DNA of 35,982 bases from JBELHO01 sp042091375 (GTDB taxonomy: Bacteria > Pseudomonadota > Gammaproteobacteria > Enterobacterales > Alteromonadaceae). The notes beneath the pieces are model-generated. The model saw only the letters and a program-made list of their open reading frames with translations, was not told the DNA's origin and searched no databases. The translations under genes were made by a program, and so were the position numbers. Location: the NCBI GenBank assembly GCA_042091375.1, contig JBELHO010000033.1, forward strand, positions 1 through 35,982. The letters run 5' to 3'. This document shows, piece by piece, positions 26,791-33,936 of this stretch; within the stretch, counting starts at the first letter, position 1; the number at the start of each line of letters is the position of its first letter.

Positions 26791-27705
26791 TTATTGTTTG
26801 TAAAAATAACGGACTAATACCAAAAAGCACATCATTGAAAAGCCTAAAAAGCTTCCAACAACACAAATAATGGCTCTTGAGGGTTTAGATTTTTTTTCTG
26901 GTAAGTTAGGTGGGTCTATTGTTTTAAACACATAGTCTAATCTAACCTTACTCAGCATCAGTTTTTTAGTTTGCTCTTCGATTAAACTGTTAAAGGTTTG
27001 TGCAAAATGGGCATTTTTGGTTTGTTGAACAAGATCAGTTAAATACTCAATACTCTTGGTTGCTTGATCAACGTCATACTTTCTTATGGTTTCATTAATT
27101 TCTTCAATAAACAATTGCAACCATTGCTGTGCTAGTTGTGGTGAGAAAAATTCAGCAGAAAAAGTTAATACTCCGGTTTTTTTATCTTCTGATAATTTAA
27201 TGATGTCTCTGAATTGTTTGACAATGTTTTCTCTTTTCGGTCGAGTCAATTGGCTAGGATTATCCCCTATTAACCAGACTTTATTGGCCTGATCATACTT
27301 AGATTGATCAATGACAAGTGTGTTTGTCTCAGCATCCCATGATTTTGCTGCCATTATCGGCACTAAAATTTGATTTTTTTCAACAAAATCTAAAATAAAT
27401 GCTTTCGAGGAAACCAGTTGCTTAGCGATCAAAGGGTTACTGCCCTCTTGGCCAGTTCCAAAATTAATCCCTGCTGCACCAGCAAGTCCACTGAGACTGC
27501 CGGCAAGAGAAGCAAGTTTGCTAGAGGATTCAGTATTAATAATCAAAGTAGCTGTGGATTTATATTGATTGGGTAAGTACAAAGCAATAGCAACCGATAT
27601 CACCATAAAGCATATACTGCCAATAGCAATGAAAATTTTCCCTTGATACAGCGCTTTAACTAATTCAGTTAATGAAATATCTTGTTTTGTTTCGTTGTTG
27701 GACAA
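26791..27705 (-). CDS. wzz: Wzz-type chain length determinant (polysaccharide co-polymerase)
   Basis: Inner-membrane protein that sets polymer length together with Wzy. The 304 aa have two membrane helices, at about 27-47 and 280-300, and a periplasmic part between them with predicted helical stretches. Before the second helix is the proline-rich PPNLPEKKSKPSR segment that marks the Wzz family. No Walker kinase motifs follow, so this is not a Wzc/BY-kinase fusion. The start is TTG, supported by a strong GAGG eight bases upstream; no ATG occurs before the first helix. It lies 31 bases downstream of the pyruvyl transferase gene. Confidence 0.9.
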   Translation of the reverse strand: MSNNETKQDISLTELVKALYQGKIFIAIGSICFMVISVAIALYLPNQYKSTATLIINTESSSKLASLAGSLSGLAGAAGINFGTGQEGSNPLIAKQLVSSKAFILDFVEKNQILVPIMAAKSWDAETNTLVIDQSKYDQANKVWLIGDNPSQLTRPKRENIVKQFRDIIKLSEDKKTGVLTFSAEFFSPQLAQQWLQLFIEEINETIRKYDVDQATKSIEYLTDLVQQTKNAHFAQTFNSLIEEQTKKLMLSKVRLDYVFKTIDPPNLPEKKSKPSRAIICVVGSFLGFSMMCFLVLVRYFYKQ

Positions 27706-27736
27706 AACTCTTTCCTCTTAGGTGAATTGCTATTTT

Positions 27737-28885
27737 TTAGCCATTGACAACCGCGACAACTTTACGCCACATTTCTTCAGTAGTGTTTTTGTATTTAGCA
27801 GAGTTTGAGTTAATGGTATCGAGAAAAGTTTCATTATTATTTATTATCTTCTCCATTAGCATCATTAATTGCTGATCTGTTGAAGAAGGATCAATTAATA
27901 ATTCGGGTACCCCATATTCACTGAACAACTGCTCATATTTATGGCTCCAGCTGGTGCCTAAATTTGCAACTCCTTGCGATAAAGCACTGACACAACCATG
28001 AAATCGAGAGCAAACAACGGCCTTAGAGTCACCTATAATACCTTTGACTTTAAGGGGATCTGCCTCTTCGATCAATTCCAATTTACCGTCAAACAAATCG
28101 TTTAATGTTTGGCAAATGTGCTTATCACCCTCACCTTCGTGATTTAACAGTACAGGGGTAAAATCCAAAGATATTGTTTGTTTAATCAGAGTAGTCATTA
28201 CTCTGATATAGTTGCTTTTCCATGTTTCATTTTGATTTTTAATGCCAATCATATTGGCATTGGGAATAAAACATACTTTTGTTTGCCCTTGTTGCCAATA
28301 ATCGGGAATAATACCCTTAACCGCATTGGTGAAGTCAGGCATCTGCACTAAATTATCTGCATCGCCAATTAATGCTCTTATGTTGGCAAAGGAATCTTTT
28401 TCACGAGCACAAATCAAAGCCGCCTGTGGTAATGAGGCTTTTAGCACTTTTTGATCTGATGGCCTAGAGAAAGGTCCCAGCGCTTGTGGTAAAAAAATGT
28501 ATTTACAACCATTTTTTTTATATCGTTTAAGTTCAGCACCTAAATGGGTAACTTTTAGCGCTCCCCACTGATCGCCGTAAGCAAAACCAGCCGCATCTAA
28601 AACAACAGAAATATCAGCCTCAGTAACAATGCCCCATTTTTTTAAATAACGGCGAATAAATTTCGGTAAAAAATAAGCCAAAAAGTTGAGGTCGATGATA
28701 TTTTTCCGCAAAGAAAGTTTTTGAAAGGCCCCTAGTTTGGCTCTGCACTTATAAGGAGAAAATGGATTGCCCTCTAAGACAATCTCTGCTTCTGGCCAAT
28801 ATTCTCTGACTCGGGCAACAACAGAGGCTAGCATGAGTTCAGCGCCTTTATTTACAAATTGAACTCCTTTAATTTCAATAAACAT
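27737..28885 (-). CDS. Polysaccharide pyruvyl transferase family protein
   Basis: 382 aa with the PS_pyruv_trans fold (GT-B-like), which transfers pyruvate from phosphoenolpyruvate as a ketal onto a sugar. Visible parts are IEIKGVQFVNKGAELML at the N-terminus (in place of the usual NxGDxx), ALICAREKDSFANIR, CFIPNANMIG, and the C-terminal VCSRFHGCVSALSQGVANLGTSWSHKYEQLFSEYG, which carries the diagnostic R-F/Y-H-G motif. Its ATG overlaps the stop of the nitroreductase-like gene by one base (TAATG). It would add a negative charge to the polysaccharide. Some family members act on other substrates, so the acceptor remains unknown. Confidence 0.88.
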   Translation of the reverse strand: MFIEIKGVQFVNKGAELMLASVVARVREYWPEAEIVLEGNPFSPYKCRAKLGAFQKLSLRKNIIDLNFLAYFLPKFIRRYLKKWGIVTEADISVVLDAAGFAYGDQWGALKVTHLGAELKRYKKNGCKYIFLPQALGPFSRPSDQKVLKASLPQAALICAREKDSFANIRALIGDADNLVQMPDFTNAVKGIIPDYWQQGQTKVCFIPNANMIGIKNQNETWKSNYIRVMTTLIKQTISLDFTPVLLNHEGEGDKHICQTLNDLFDGKLELIEEADPLKVKGIIGDSKAVVCSRFHGCVSALSQGVANLGTSWSHKYEQLFSEYGVPELLIDPSSTDQQLMMLMEKIINNNETFLDTINSNSAKYKNTTEEMWRKVVAVVNG

Positions 28886-29952
28886 TAATCTACTTCCTTT
28901 AATAGTGTTTTAGCGCTTTTCTTCTGAGAAAAGGGAATTTGTCCTGATGCTTGTCCGTAACCAACTGAGATAAGCATGATAGGTCTTAAGTATTTGGGTA
29001 ATTTAAGCTTTTTTGAAATTTTCTGTTCACAAATTTCAATATCTGGCCAATTAATGGGACAAGAGGATAAACCTAACGTTTCTAAAGCTAACATAAGTTG
29101 CATAGAGGCTAACCCTCCGTCAATGTATATGACATGCCGATCACGCTCTGCAGGATAGGCTGACAGATCACCTACCACAACTAATAATGCAGGAATATTA
29201 TCGGCAAAGCCTGTTGTTCCCATGGCAATTGAAGCAATGTCGCTAGCTTTGTCCATATTGGTTATGGTGAAGAACTGAAAAGGTTGTCTATTACAAGCAC
29301 TGGGTGCTTGAGAGGCCATATCAACCGCTTGCGAAATAAGTTCAATATCAACGGGTTTCTGTTGGTACCAGCGAACAGAACGACGCTGTTTAAACAATTG
29401 ATAAAGCTGTTGTTGAGAAATATCAGACTGTTGACGGTCTTGATGTTGGTAAGGTAAAAAATCAGTTTCGCTGTTATCTCCTGGTAAATTAATAGGAGAA
29501 AATATATCTCGAGCTTTGTCTATTTCAGGAGAACTTCCCACCACAGCAAAATATTTTATCAATACATCCTGAGCCCACTTAAGTTCTTCGCGACAAATAG
29601 ACTGACTGTTTACACATTTTCGATAGCATTGTACTGTTTCTAAAATATAGGCCTTTGCAAACACCTCTCGACGAGGCTGCATGATCAAGCCTTTTTCTAA
29701 GCGATGAGTATTTCTTCTCAGTAAAACACTCGACTGCTCGATGGCATTTAATGATTGTTGATATTTGGCACGTCCCTGAAGAACAGACTGATGCTCTCGG
29801 CGAAATTGAGTACTAAAAAAACAATAATAGACCGAGCTGAGAAAGCTATTTTTGGCGAACATAGGATAGATGACACTGTCAAAAGAACTCACTGCATTTT
29901 TGAGTTTTAAAATAGATTTTTGTGGTAATAGTTTTCTTAGTAGAGATTTCAT
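28885..29952 (-). CDS. Nitroreductase-family flavoprotein with an extra N-terminal region
   Basis: A probable FMN-binding reductase of unknown substrate. The nitroreductase fold begins near residue 188 (FKQRRSVRWYQQKPVD, with the FMN-phosphate-binding RRSxR) and continues through QAPSACNRQPFQFF, DNIPALLVVVGD, and GLASMQLMLALETLGLSSCPINW to the end. The first 185 or so residues are basic, contain LRRNTHRLEKGLIMQPRREVFAKAY, and match no domain I recognise. I use ATG 29952; a TTG two codons earlier is possible. It is translationally coupled to the pyruvyl transferase gene, which suggests a shared modification step. I recall such pairs from other polysaccharide clusters, but their role is not established. 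Confidence 0.82.
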   Translation of the reverse strand: MKSLLRKLLPQKSILKLKNAVSSFDSVIYPMFAKNSFLSSVYYCFFSTQFRREHQSVLQGRAKYQQSLNAIEQSSVLLRRNTHRLEKGLIMQPRREVFAKAYILETVQCYRKCVNSQSICREELKWAQDVLIKYFAVVGSSPEIDKARDIFSPINLPGDNSETDFLPYQHQDRQQSDISQQQLYQLFKQRRSVRWYQQKPVDIELISQAVDMASQAPSACNRQPFQFFTITNMDKASDIASIAMGTTGFADNIPALLVVVGDLSAYPAERDRHVIYIDGGLASMQLMLALETLGLSSCPINWPDIEICEQKISKKLKLPKYLRPIMLISVGYGQASGQIPFSQKKSAKTLLKEVD

Positions 29953-30024
29953 AAACAACTGTAAGTAAGGCTAAAATAAAATATTGTTACAACAATCAAA
30001 CAACAACATGGTGATCAGTAAAAT

Positions 30025-31110
30025 TTAAGTTCTGCATTTTACCCTAGAAAGAAAAATACGGCTAGGAATAAACAAAGACTTAGACATAACTTTAGCCATT
30101 GGCCAAGTCGAGCGATGAAAAAATAACACTATATATGAAGCAAAAGCGTATGAAACCACCGTCGCAATTGCCGCCCCTTGACCTTGGTAAATGGGAATTA
30201 ACCAATAATTTAAACAAACATTGACGATTGCTCCCACCCCATGAGTGAGCAAGGAAAACACTACCAAATTTTCAGTTAGTAACCACTTACTTAGTAAAGA
30301 CCTCATAAAAACAAACAATCCAGCCCATATATGTATAGTTAATATAATACCCGCACTGGCAAATTCATTACCGTAAAGAAGAACAATCAAATCCTCTGCT
30401 ATAAAAGTGATCACCAAAGCAATACCAACCGCACCTAGTAACAATACATCACATAGTTTTTGTAACTTGCGCTGATATAGATCAGCGTTTAATTTTTTGG
30501 CGTTTAACAACGAAGGAAAAAAAGATGCGACCAATGCGGTAGGGAAAAAATACCAAACTTCAGAAAGTCTACTAGCTACAGAATAAATGCCATTTTCTTT
30601 TGCTGAGACCATNNNNNNNNNNNNNNNNNNNNNNNNNNNNNNNNNNNNNNNNNNNNNNNNNNNNNNNNNNNNNNNNNNNNNNNNNNNNNNNNNNNNNNNN
30701 NNNNNNNNNNNNGTGAATGCCAATAATATTAAGCCCCATGTCAGGGTTTGCAATTGAGAGAAAAAACCTAGCTGCAGCATAGCCAAAAGTACTAATATTG
30801 CACAAAATCCACCGATCAATCGATAAATAATAACCGAAGACATGATCACTAATTCACTGTGAGATTTATTAACAATTTCGCGAGTGACTATTGCATTAAG
30901 CCCCAAAGAACTCAGCGGCGAAAATATAGCGATAATAGCAATTAAATAATTGAGCAGTCCGAAAGACTCTGCCCCTAAGTAACGGGCAACAAACACACTG
31001 ACGGTTAACACTAAGATCATTGAAAATATTTTTTCGCCTACCAACCAAAAGGTATTTTTTACGGCAGCAAAAGTTGTGTTTTCAGTGAATATTTTTTTTA
31101 GAATAAACAA
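30025..31110 (-). CDS. wzx: Wzx-type flippase (MATE/PST family), interrupted by an assembly gap
   Basis: Inner-membrane protein that flips the lipid-linked repeat unit to the periplasm. Before the gap four helices are visible, including NTFWLVGEKIFSMILVLTVSVFVARYLGAESFGLLNYLIAI. After it come KENGIYSVASRLSEVWYFFPTALVASFFPSLL and about six more helices, all typical of Wzx. The central 100 or so residues are missing, so the N run at 30613-30712 must be shorter than the true gap; frame continuity through it means nothing. The start is uncertain: TTG 31110 has GGA upstream, while TTG 31143 would leave little room for a promoter. It is the first gene of the leftward polysaccharide series. Confidence 0.85.
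   Translation of the reverse strand: MFILKKIFTENTTFAAVKNTFWLVGEKIFSMILVLTVSVFVARYLGAESFGLLNYLIAIIAIFSPLSSLGLNAIVTREIVNKSHSELVIMSSVIIYRLIGGFCAILVLLAMLQLGFFSQLQTLTWGLILLAFXXXXXXXXXXXXXXXXXXXXXXXXXXXXXXXXXXMVSAKENGIYSVASRLSEVWYFFPTALVASFFPSLLNAKKLNADLYQRKLQKLCDVLLLGAVGIALVITFIAEDLIVLLYGNEFASAGIILTIHIWAGLFVFMRSLLSKWLLTENLVVFSLLTHGVGAIVNVCLNYWLIPIYQGQGAAIATVVSYAFASYIVLFFHRSTWPMAKVMSKSLFIPSRIFLSRVKCRT
30613..30712. other. Assembly gap (100 N) inside the flippase gene
   Basis: A conventional 100-N placeholder. By comparison with full-length Wzx proteins (about 410-480 aa) some 300 bases are likely missing. The flanks do not overlap. Confidence 0.9.
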
Positions 31111-31145
31111 GTTGTGATCCAGATAAAATAAGTAACCAAACAATC

Positions 31146-31189
31146 GTTAATTAATGATAAAGTAGTTACATAATTGTTAATTAATGATA
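31146..31189. promoter_or_regulatory. Two direct repeats between divergent wzx and GH88 genes, possible operators
   Basis: GTTAATTAATGATA occurs at 31146-31159 and 31176-31189, exactly 30 bases apart (about three helical turns). Including the preceding AAT, 17 of 18 bases agree. The core TTAATTAA is palindromic. The pair sits between the starts of the leftward polysaccharide genes and the rightward GH88 gene, so one regulator could control both. Confidence 0.5.
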
Positions 31190-31243
31190 GTGTTATTAGA
31201 TACGCTTCTAATTCAATACATTGCTATGCACAGCCAATTCTAC

Positions 31244-32437
31244 ATGATATTTAAAAAACCCGTAACATTATGTTTTATCCTTTTTTTTACCATTAGTTGT
31301 AATAGTGAACAAAGCACAGTTGAAGAAATTGATATTTCTGAAGGAAACACTCGGGAATTGGCCTTAGCCATAGCAATTAACAAATATAAAAACTACGCTG
31401 AACAACATCAACCCAGTTCAGGGTATCCCCGCTCGATTGAAGATAATACATGGAAATTAACCAACTGGAAAAGTTGGACTGATGGCTTTTTTCCCGGCAT
31501 ATTGTGGCAATTAAGCGTCGTTGATCCGTCCTTAGAAGATCAGGCTGATAGGTGGACTACACCATTATCAAACCACGCAACCCTTGCCAGCCATGACCTT
31601 GGCTTTATCATTAACAACAGTTTTGGCAAAGGTTATCGCTTGTCAGGTAACAGCACTTACCTACCGGTACTTGAATCAGCAACAAATACCTTATCATCTC
31701 GCTATAATCAACAAGTCAAATCTATTAGATCATGGGATTTTGGCTCCTACGATTTCCCCGTCATTATCGATAATATGATGAATTTGAACTTACTCTTCGA
31801 CAGTTCAAAAATATTTCAACAAGAGCCGTTTTACTCGCAAGCAATTAATCATGCTTACACCACCCTAAATAATCATCTAAGGCCAGATGGCTCAAGTTTT
31901 CACTTGGTTGATTTTATAGCCGATTCTGGAAACGTAATTGGTCAGAAAACTGTACAAGGCCTAGCTGACGACTCAACATGGGCACGAGGCCAAGCTTGGG
32001 GAATTTATGGCTTTACTATTGCTTATATTGAAACTGGCGAATTAGATTTTTTAATCACAGCTCAGTCAATGGCTAATTATTTTATCGAAAATTTGCCCGA
32101 AGACCACATCCCCTATTGGGATTTTGATGTGACTGATGAAAACTCACCTAGAGATAGTTCTGCAGCAGCCATTGCTGCATCTGCTCTTTGGATGTTATCT
32201 AATTTACAAAGCGAACAAGTCGATAAACAAAGATTTAGTGAAAGCTCAGTGAATATTATCAACAGCTTAATGTCAGCTGACTACTTTAATCATCAACAAG
32301 ACTTTCCAGCTTTACTGCTACATGCCACAGGTAACAAACCAGGAGACAAAGAAGTTGATACCTCGCTTATTTACGCTGATTATTACTTTATTGAAGCACT
32401 ATTAATGCAACTAAATAATAGTTTTACCCCTATCTAA
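31244..32437 (+). CDS. GH88 family unsaturated uronyl hydrolase, predicted lipoprotein
   Basis: Removes the 4,5-unsaturated uronic acid that polysaccharide lyases leave at the non-reducing end. I place the start at 31244 (MIFKKPVTLCFILFFTISC), which gives a compact lipoprotein signal with lipobox TISC; in-frame starts exist at 31184 and 31226, none with a clear ribosome site. The family motifs are unmistakable: SWTDGFFPGILW, SHDLGF (catalytic Asp, residue 118 from this start), VIIDNMMNL (second Asp, 176), GLADDSTWARGQAWGIYGF and IPYWDFD-RDSSAAAIAASAL. It is the only rightward gene in the polysaccharide region and ends 10 bases from the convergent propeller gene. Confidence 0.9.
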   Translation: MIFKKPVTLCFILFFTISCNSEQSTVEEIDISEGNTRELALAIAINKYKNYAEQHQPSSGYPRSIEDNTWKLTNWKSWTDGFFPGILWQLSVVDPSLEDQADRWTTPLSNHATLASHDLGFIINNSFGKGYRLSGNSTYLPVLESATNTLSSRYNQQVKSIRSWDFGSYDFPVIIDNMMNLNLLFDSSKIFQQEPFYSQAINHAYTTLNNHLRPDGSSFHLVDFIADSGNVIGQKTVQGLADDSTWARGQAWGIYGFTIAYIETGELDFLITAQSMANYFIENLPEDHIPYWDFDVTDENSPRDSSAAAIAASALWMLSNLQSEQVDKQRFSESSVNIINSLMSADYFNHQQDFPALLLHATGNKPGDKEVDTSLIYADYYFIEALLMQLNNSFTPI

Positions 32438-32441
32438 GTAT

Positions 32442-32470
32442 AAAAACTCATTTTAATTTGATGAGTTTTT
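32442..32470. terminator. Bidirectional terminator between GH88 and the propeller gene
   Basis: AAAAACTCAT (32442-32451) pairs with ATGAGTTTTT (32461-32470) around nine bases, with an A-run on the left and a T-run on the right, so it can terminate both convergent genes. The hairpin lies within the last codons of the leftward propeller gene (Lys-Leu-Ile-Lys-Leu-Lys-stop). Confidence 0.8.
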
Positions 32471-33767
32471 GATCAGCTTGCCAACGTTGATAACTATCCC
32501 AGCGCAATGCTTCGTTGTACATTAAGTAATTCAGCTCTGATATATATTGAGGGCGATACAGTTGATTTGTCGATTGGGTGATCACCTCACTTCGAGTGTC
32601 ACCCGACTGAGCATCAACAAACACTTGGTGAATAAAATAAGATTTACTTTGTTGATCATAATTAGCCACAAAAACGTCAAATTGCTCATTAGGATCCAGT
32701 AAACACTTGCCTATTGCTGCGCCATTAACATAAGTTGAATCACCTAAAACCCCTGAATAATCACCAATAAAATAATGCTCTGTTGTATTGGTGACAAGGT
32801 TATGACCTGATAGAAACAGCTGCCACTCACTGCTTTGAGGATCTAAGGCTGAATATAAATGACAAATGTTTTGCTGATCATTAGCTGAATCTAATAACCT
32901 AATATTGGTGGCACCAGCTGTTTTTTCATAATGAGAAGTTATCAATTCTTCAGTGATTTTTTCGTCGTCAAAATTTCTGCCCGAAGATGTTTGTAGTTCA
33001 CTACCATTGTCTGCAGGTTCAGTGATCAGGTAGGCAATATTTTGAGTTTTATCTGAAGGGTGATTACCTATATTAAAGATGACTTGACCATTGCCCGTTC
33101 CGTCACCGTCAAAGCCCTGCATAGAAATATAGCGATTACCACCACCCCGCCATATTTTGCGCCAGTTACTCCAACTTTCACCATTATCGACACTGGTAAA
33201 TACTCCCCAACCAGCTTCAGTATCTCTGGTAAGTAGGTAAATATTTCCACCAACCTGCGAAAGTTGCGCATAAGTGGCACCATTATCTAAATTAAGTGTG
33301 CCTTGTTGCACAATGGTAAAATTGTCATCCAATAAATAAGTAAACAGCTTCCCCCGCCCTTGTTCAAAGGTGTCATTATGCCCGGTTCTCACCACTAACC
33401 AATGGCCGTTATCTGTTGCTAATACAGCAGGAGCATTGTGTTCATCAGCATAAAAATCTTGAGGAAAGTGAATTTCGGCAAGTTTTTCACTAAGATCGTC
33501 GTTGAAAAAACTAACCCACTGCTGACTGTCTTTGTTATTGTCTCTTACGCCAGTCATGGCTAATACATTATTATTAGTGGCGGTAATATCATTTATCCAA
33601 TAAGAATAACCGCCATTGCAACTAATAGAAGCTGCTATTACTTGACATAATTGACTATCTTGGGCAGCAAACATGACTTCTTGTTGATCTGCTGAAGGAT
33701 CCGATGAGGAGTTACAAGCCCCTAATAGTGACAAAACAATAAAAATCACAAAATAACGATAAATCAT
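32448..33767 (-). CDS. BNR-4-like beta-propeller lipoprotein, candidate polysaccharide lyase
   Basis: 439 aa with a signal peptide ending in lipobox LLGAC (C18). The body reads as a beta-propeller: repeated W/F-rich strands, an Asp-box-like TSVDNGESWSNWRKIW, and an early DEHNAPAVLATDNGHWLVVRTGHND segment typical of BNR-4 proteins. In that segment H110 and H130 are 20 residues apart, a spacing like that of the two His used by the seven-bladed ulvan lyases PL24/PL25. I therefore infer a possible uronate lyase or glycan-binding protein, not a sialidase. It is convergent with the GH88 gene, whose substrate would be a lyase product. Function is unproven, and the lyase call is the less certain part. 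Confidence 0.65.
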   Translation of the reverse strand: MIYRYFVIFIVLSLLGACNSSSDPSADQQEVMFAAQDSQLCQVIAASISCNGGYSYWINDITATNNNVLAMTGVRDNNKDSQQWVSFFNDDLSEKLAEIHFPQDFYADEHNAPAVLATDNGHWLVVRTGHNDTFEQGRGKLFTYLLDDNFTIVQQGTLNLDNGATYAQLSQVGGNIYLLTRDTEAGWGVFTSVDNGESWSNWRKIWRGGGNRYISMQGFDGDGTGNGQVIFNIGNHPSDKTQNIAYLITEPADNGSELQTSSGRNFDDEKITEELITSHYEKTAGATNIRLLDSANDQQNICHLYSALDPQSSEWQLFLSGHNLVTNTTEHYFIGDYSGVLGDSTYVNGAAIGKCLLDPNEQFDVFVANYDQQSKSYFIHQVFVDAQSGDTRSEVITQSTNQLYRPQYISELNYLMYNEALRWDSYQRWQADQKLIKLK

Positions 33768-33912
33768 AAAATACCCAATTAAATTAATAACGCGCCAACT
33801 AACACTTTGAAATTAACACTATGCAATATTTCCATAAATAGATGATTAACATGAAAAATCATAAAAAACTTTAAAAAAATATAAAGACTATAAATACTAT
33901 GAAAGTAAAGCA

Positions 33913-33936
33913 TAATGTTACATAGAAATAACATTA
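33913..33936 (-). terminator. Short hairpin at the end of the TPR-SET gene
   Basis: TAATGTTA (33913-33920) pairs with TAACATTA (33929-33936) and overlaps the stop codon of the leftward gene. On the minus strand it is followed by a T-rich but interrupted stretch. A weak terminator at best. Confidence 0.35.

Noticed and set aside
19973..33767. A polysaccharide utilisation locus
   Set aside because: Although a lyase, GH88 and a propeller are present, there is no SusC/SusD pair, TonB receptor, sensor-regulator or sugar importer, and the genes between them are biosynthetic (Wzx, Wzy, Wzz, GTs).
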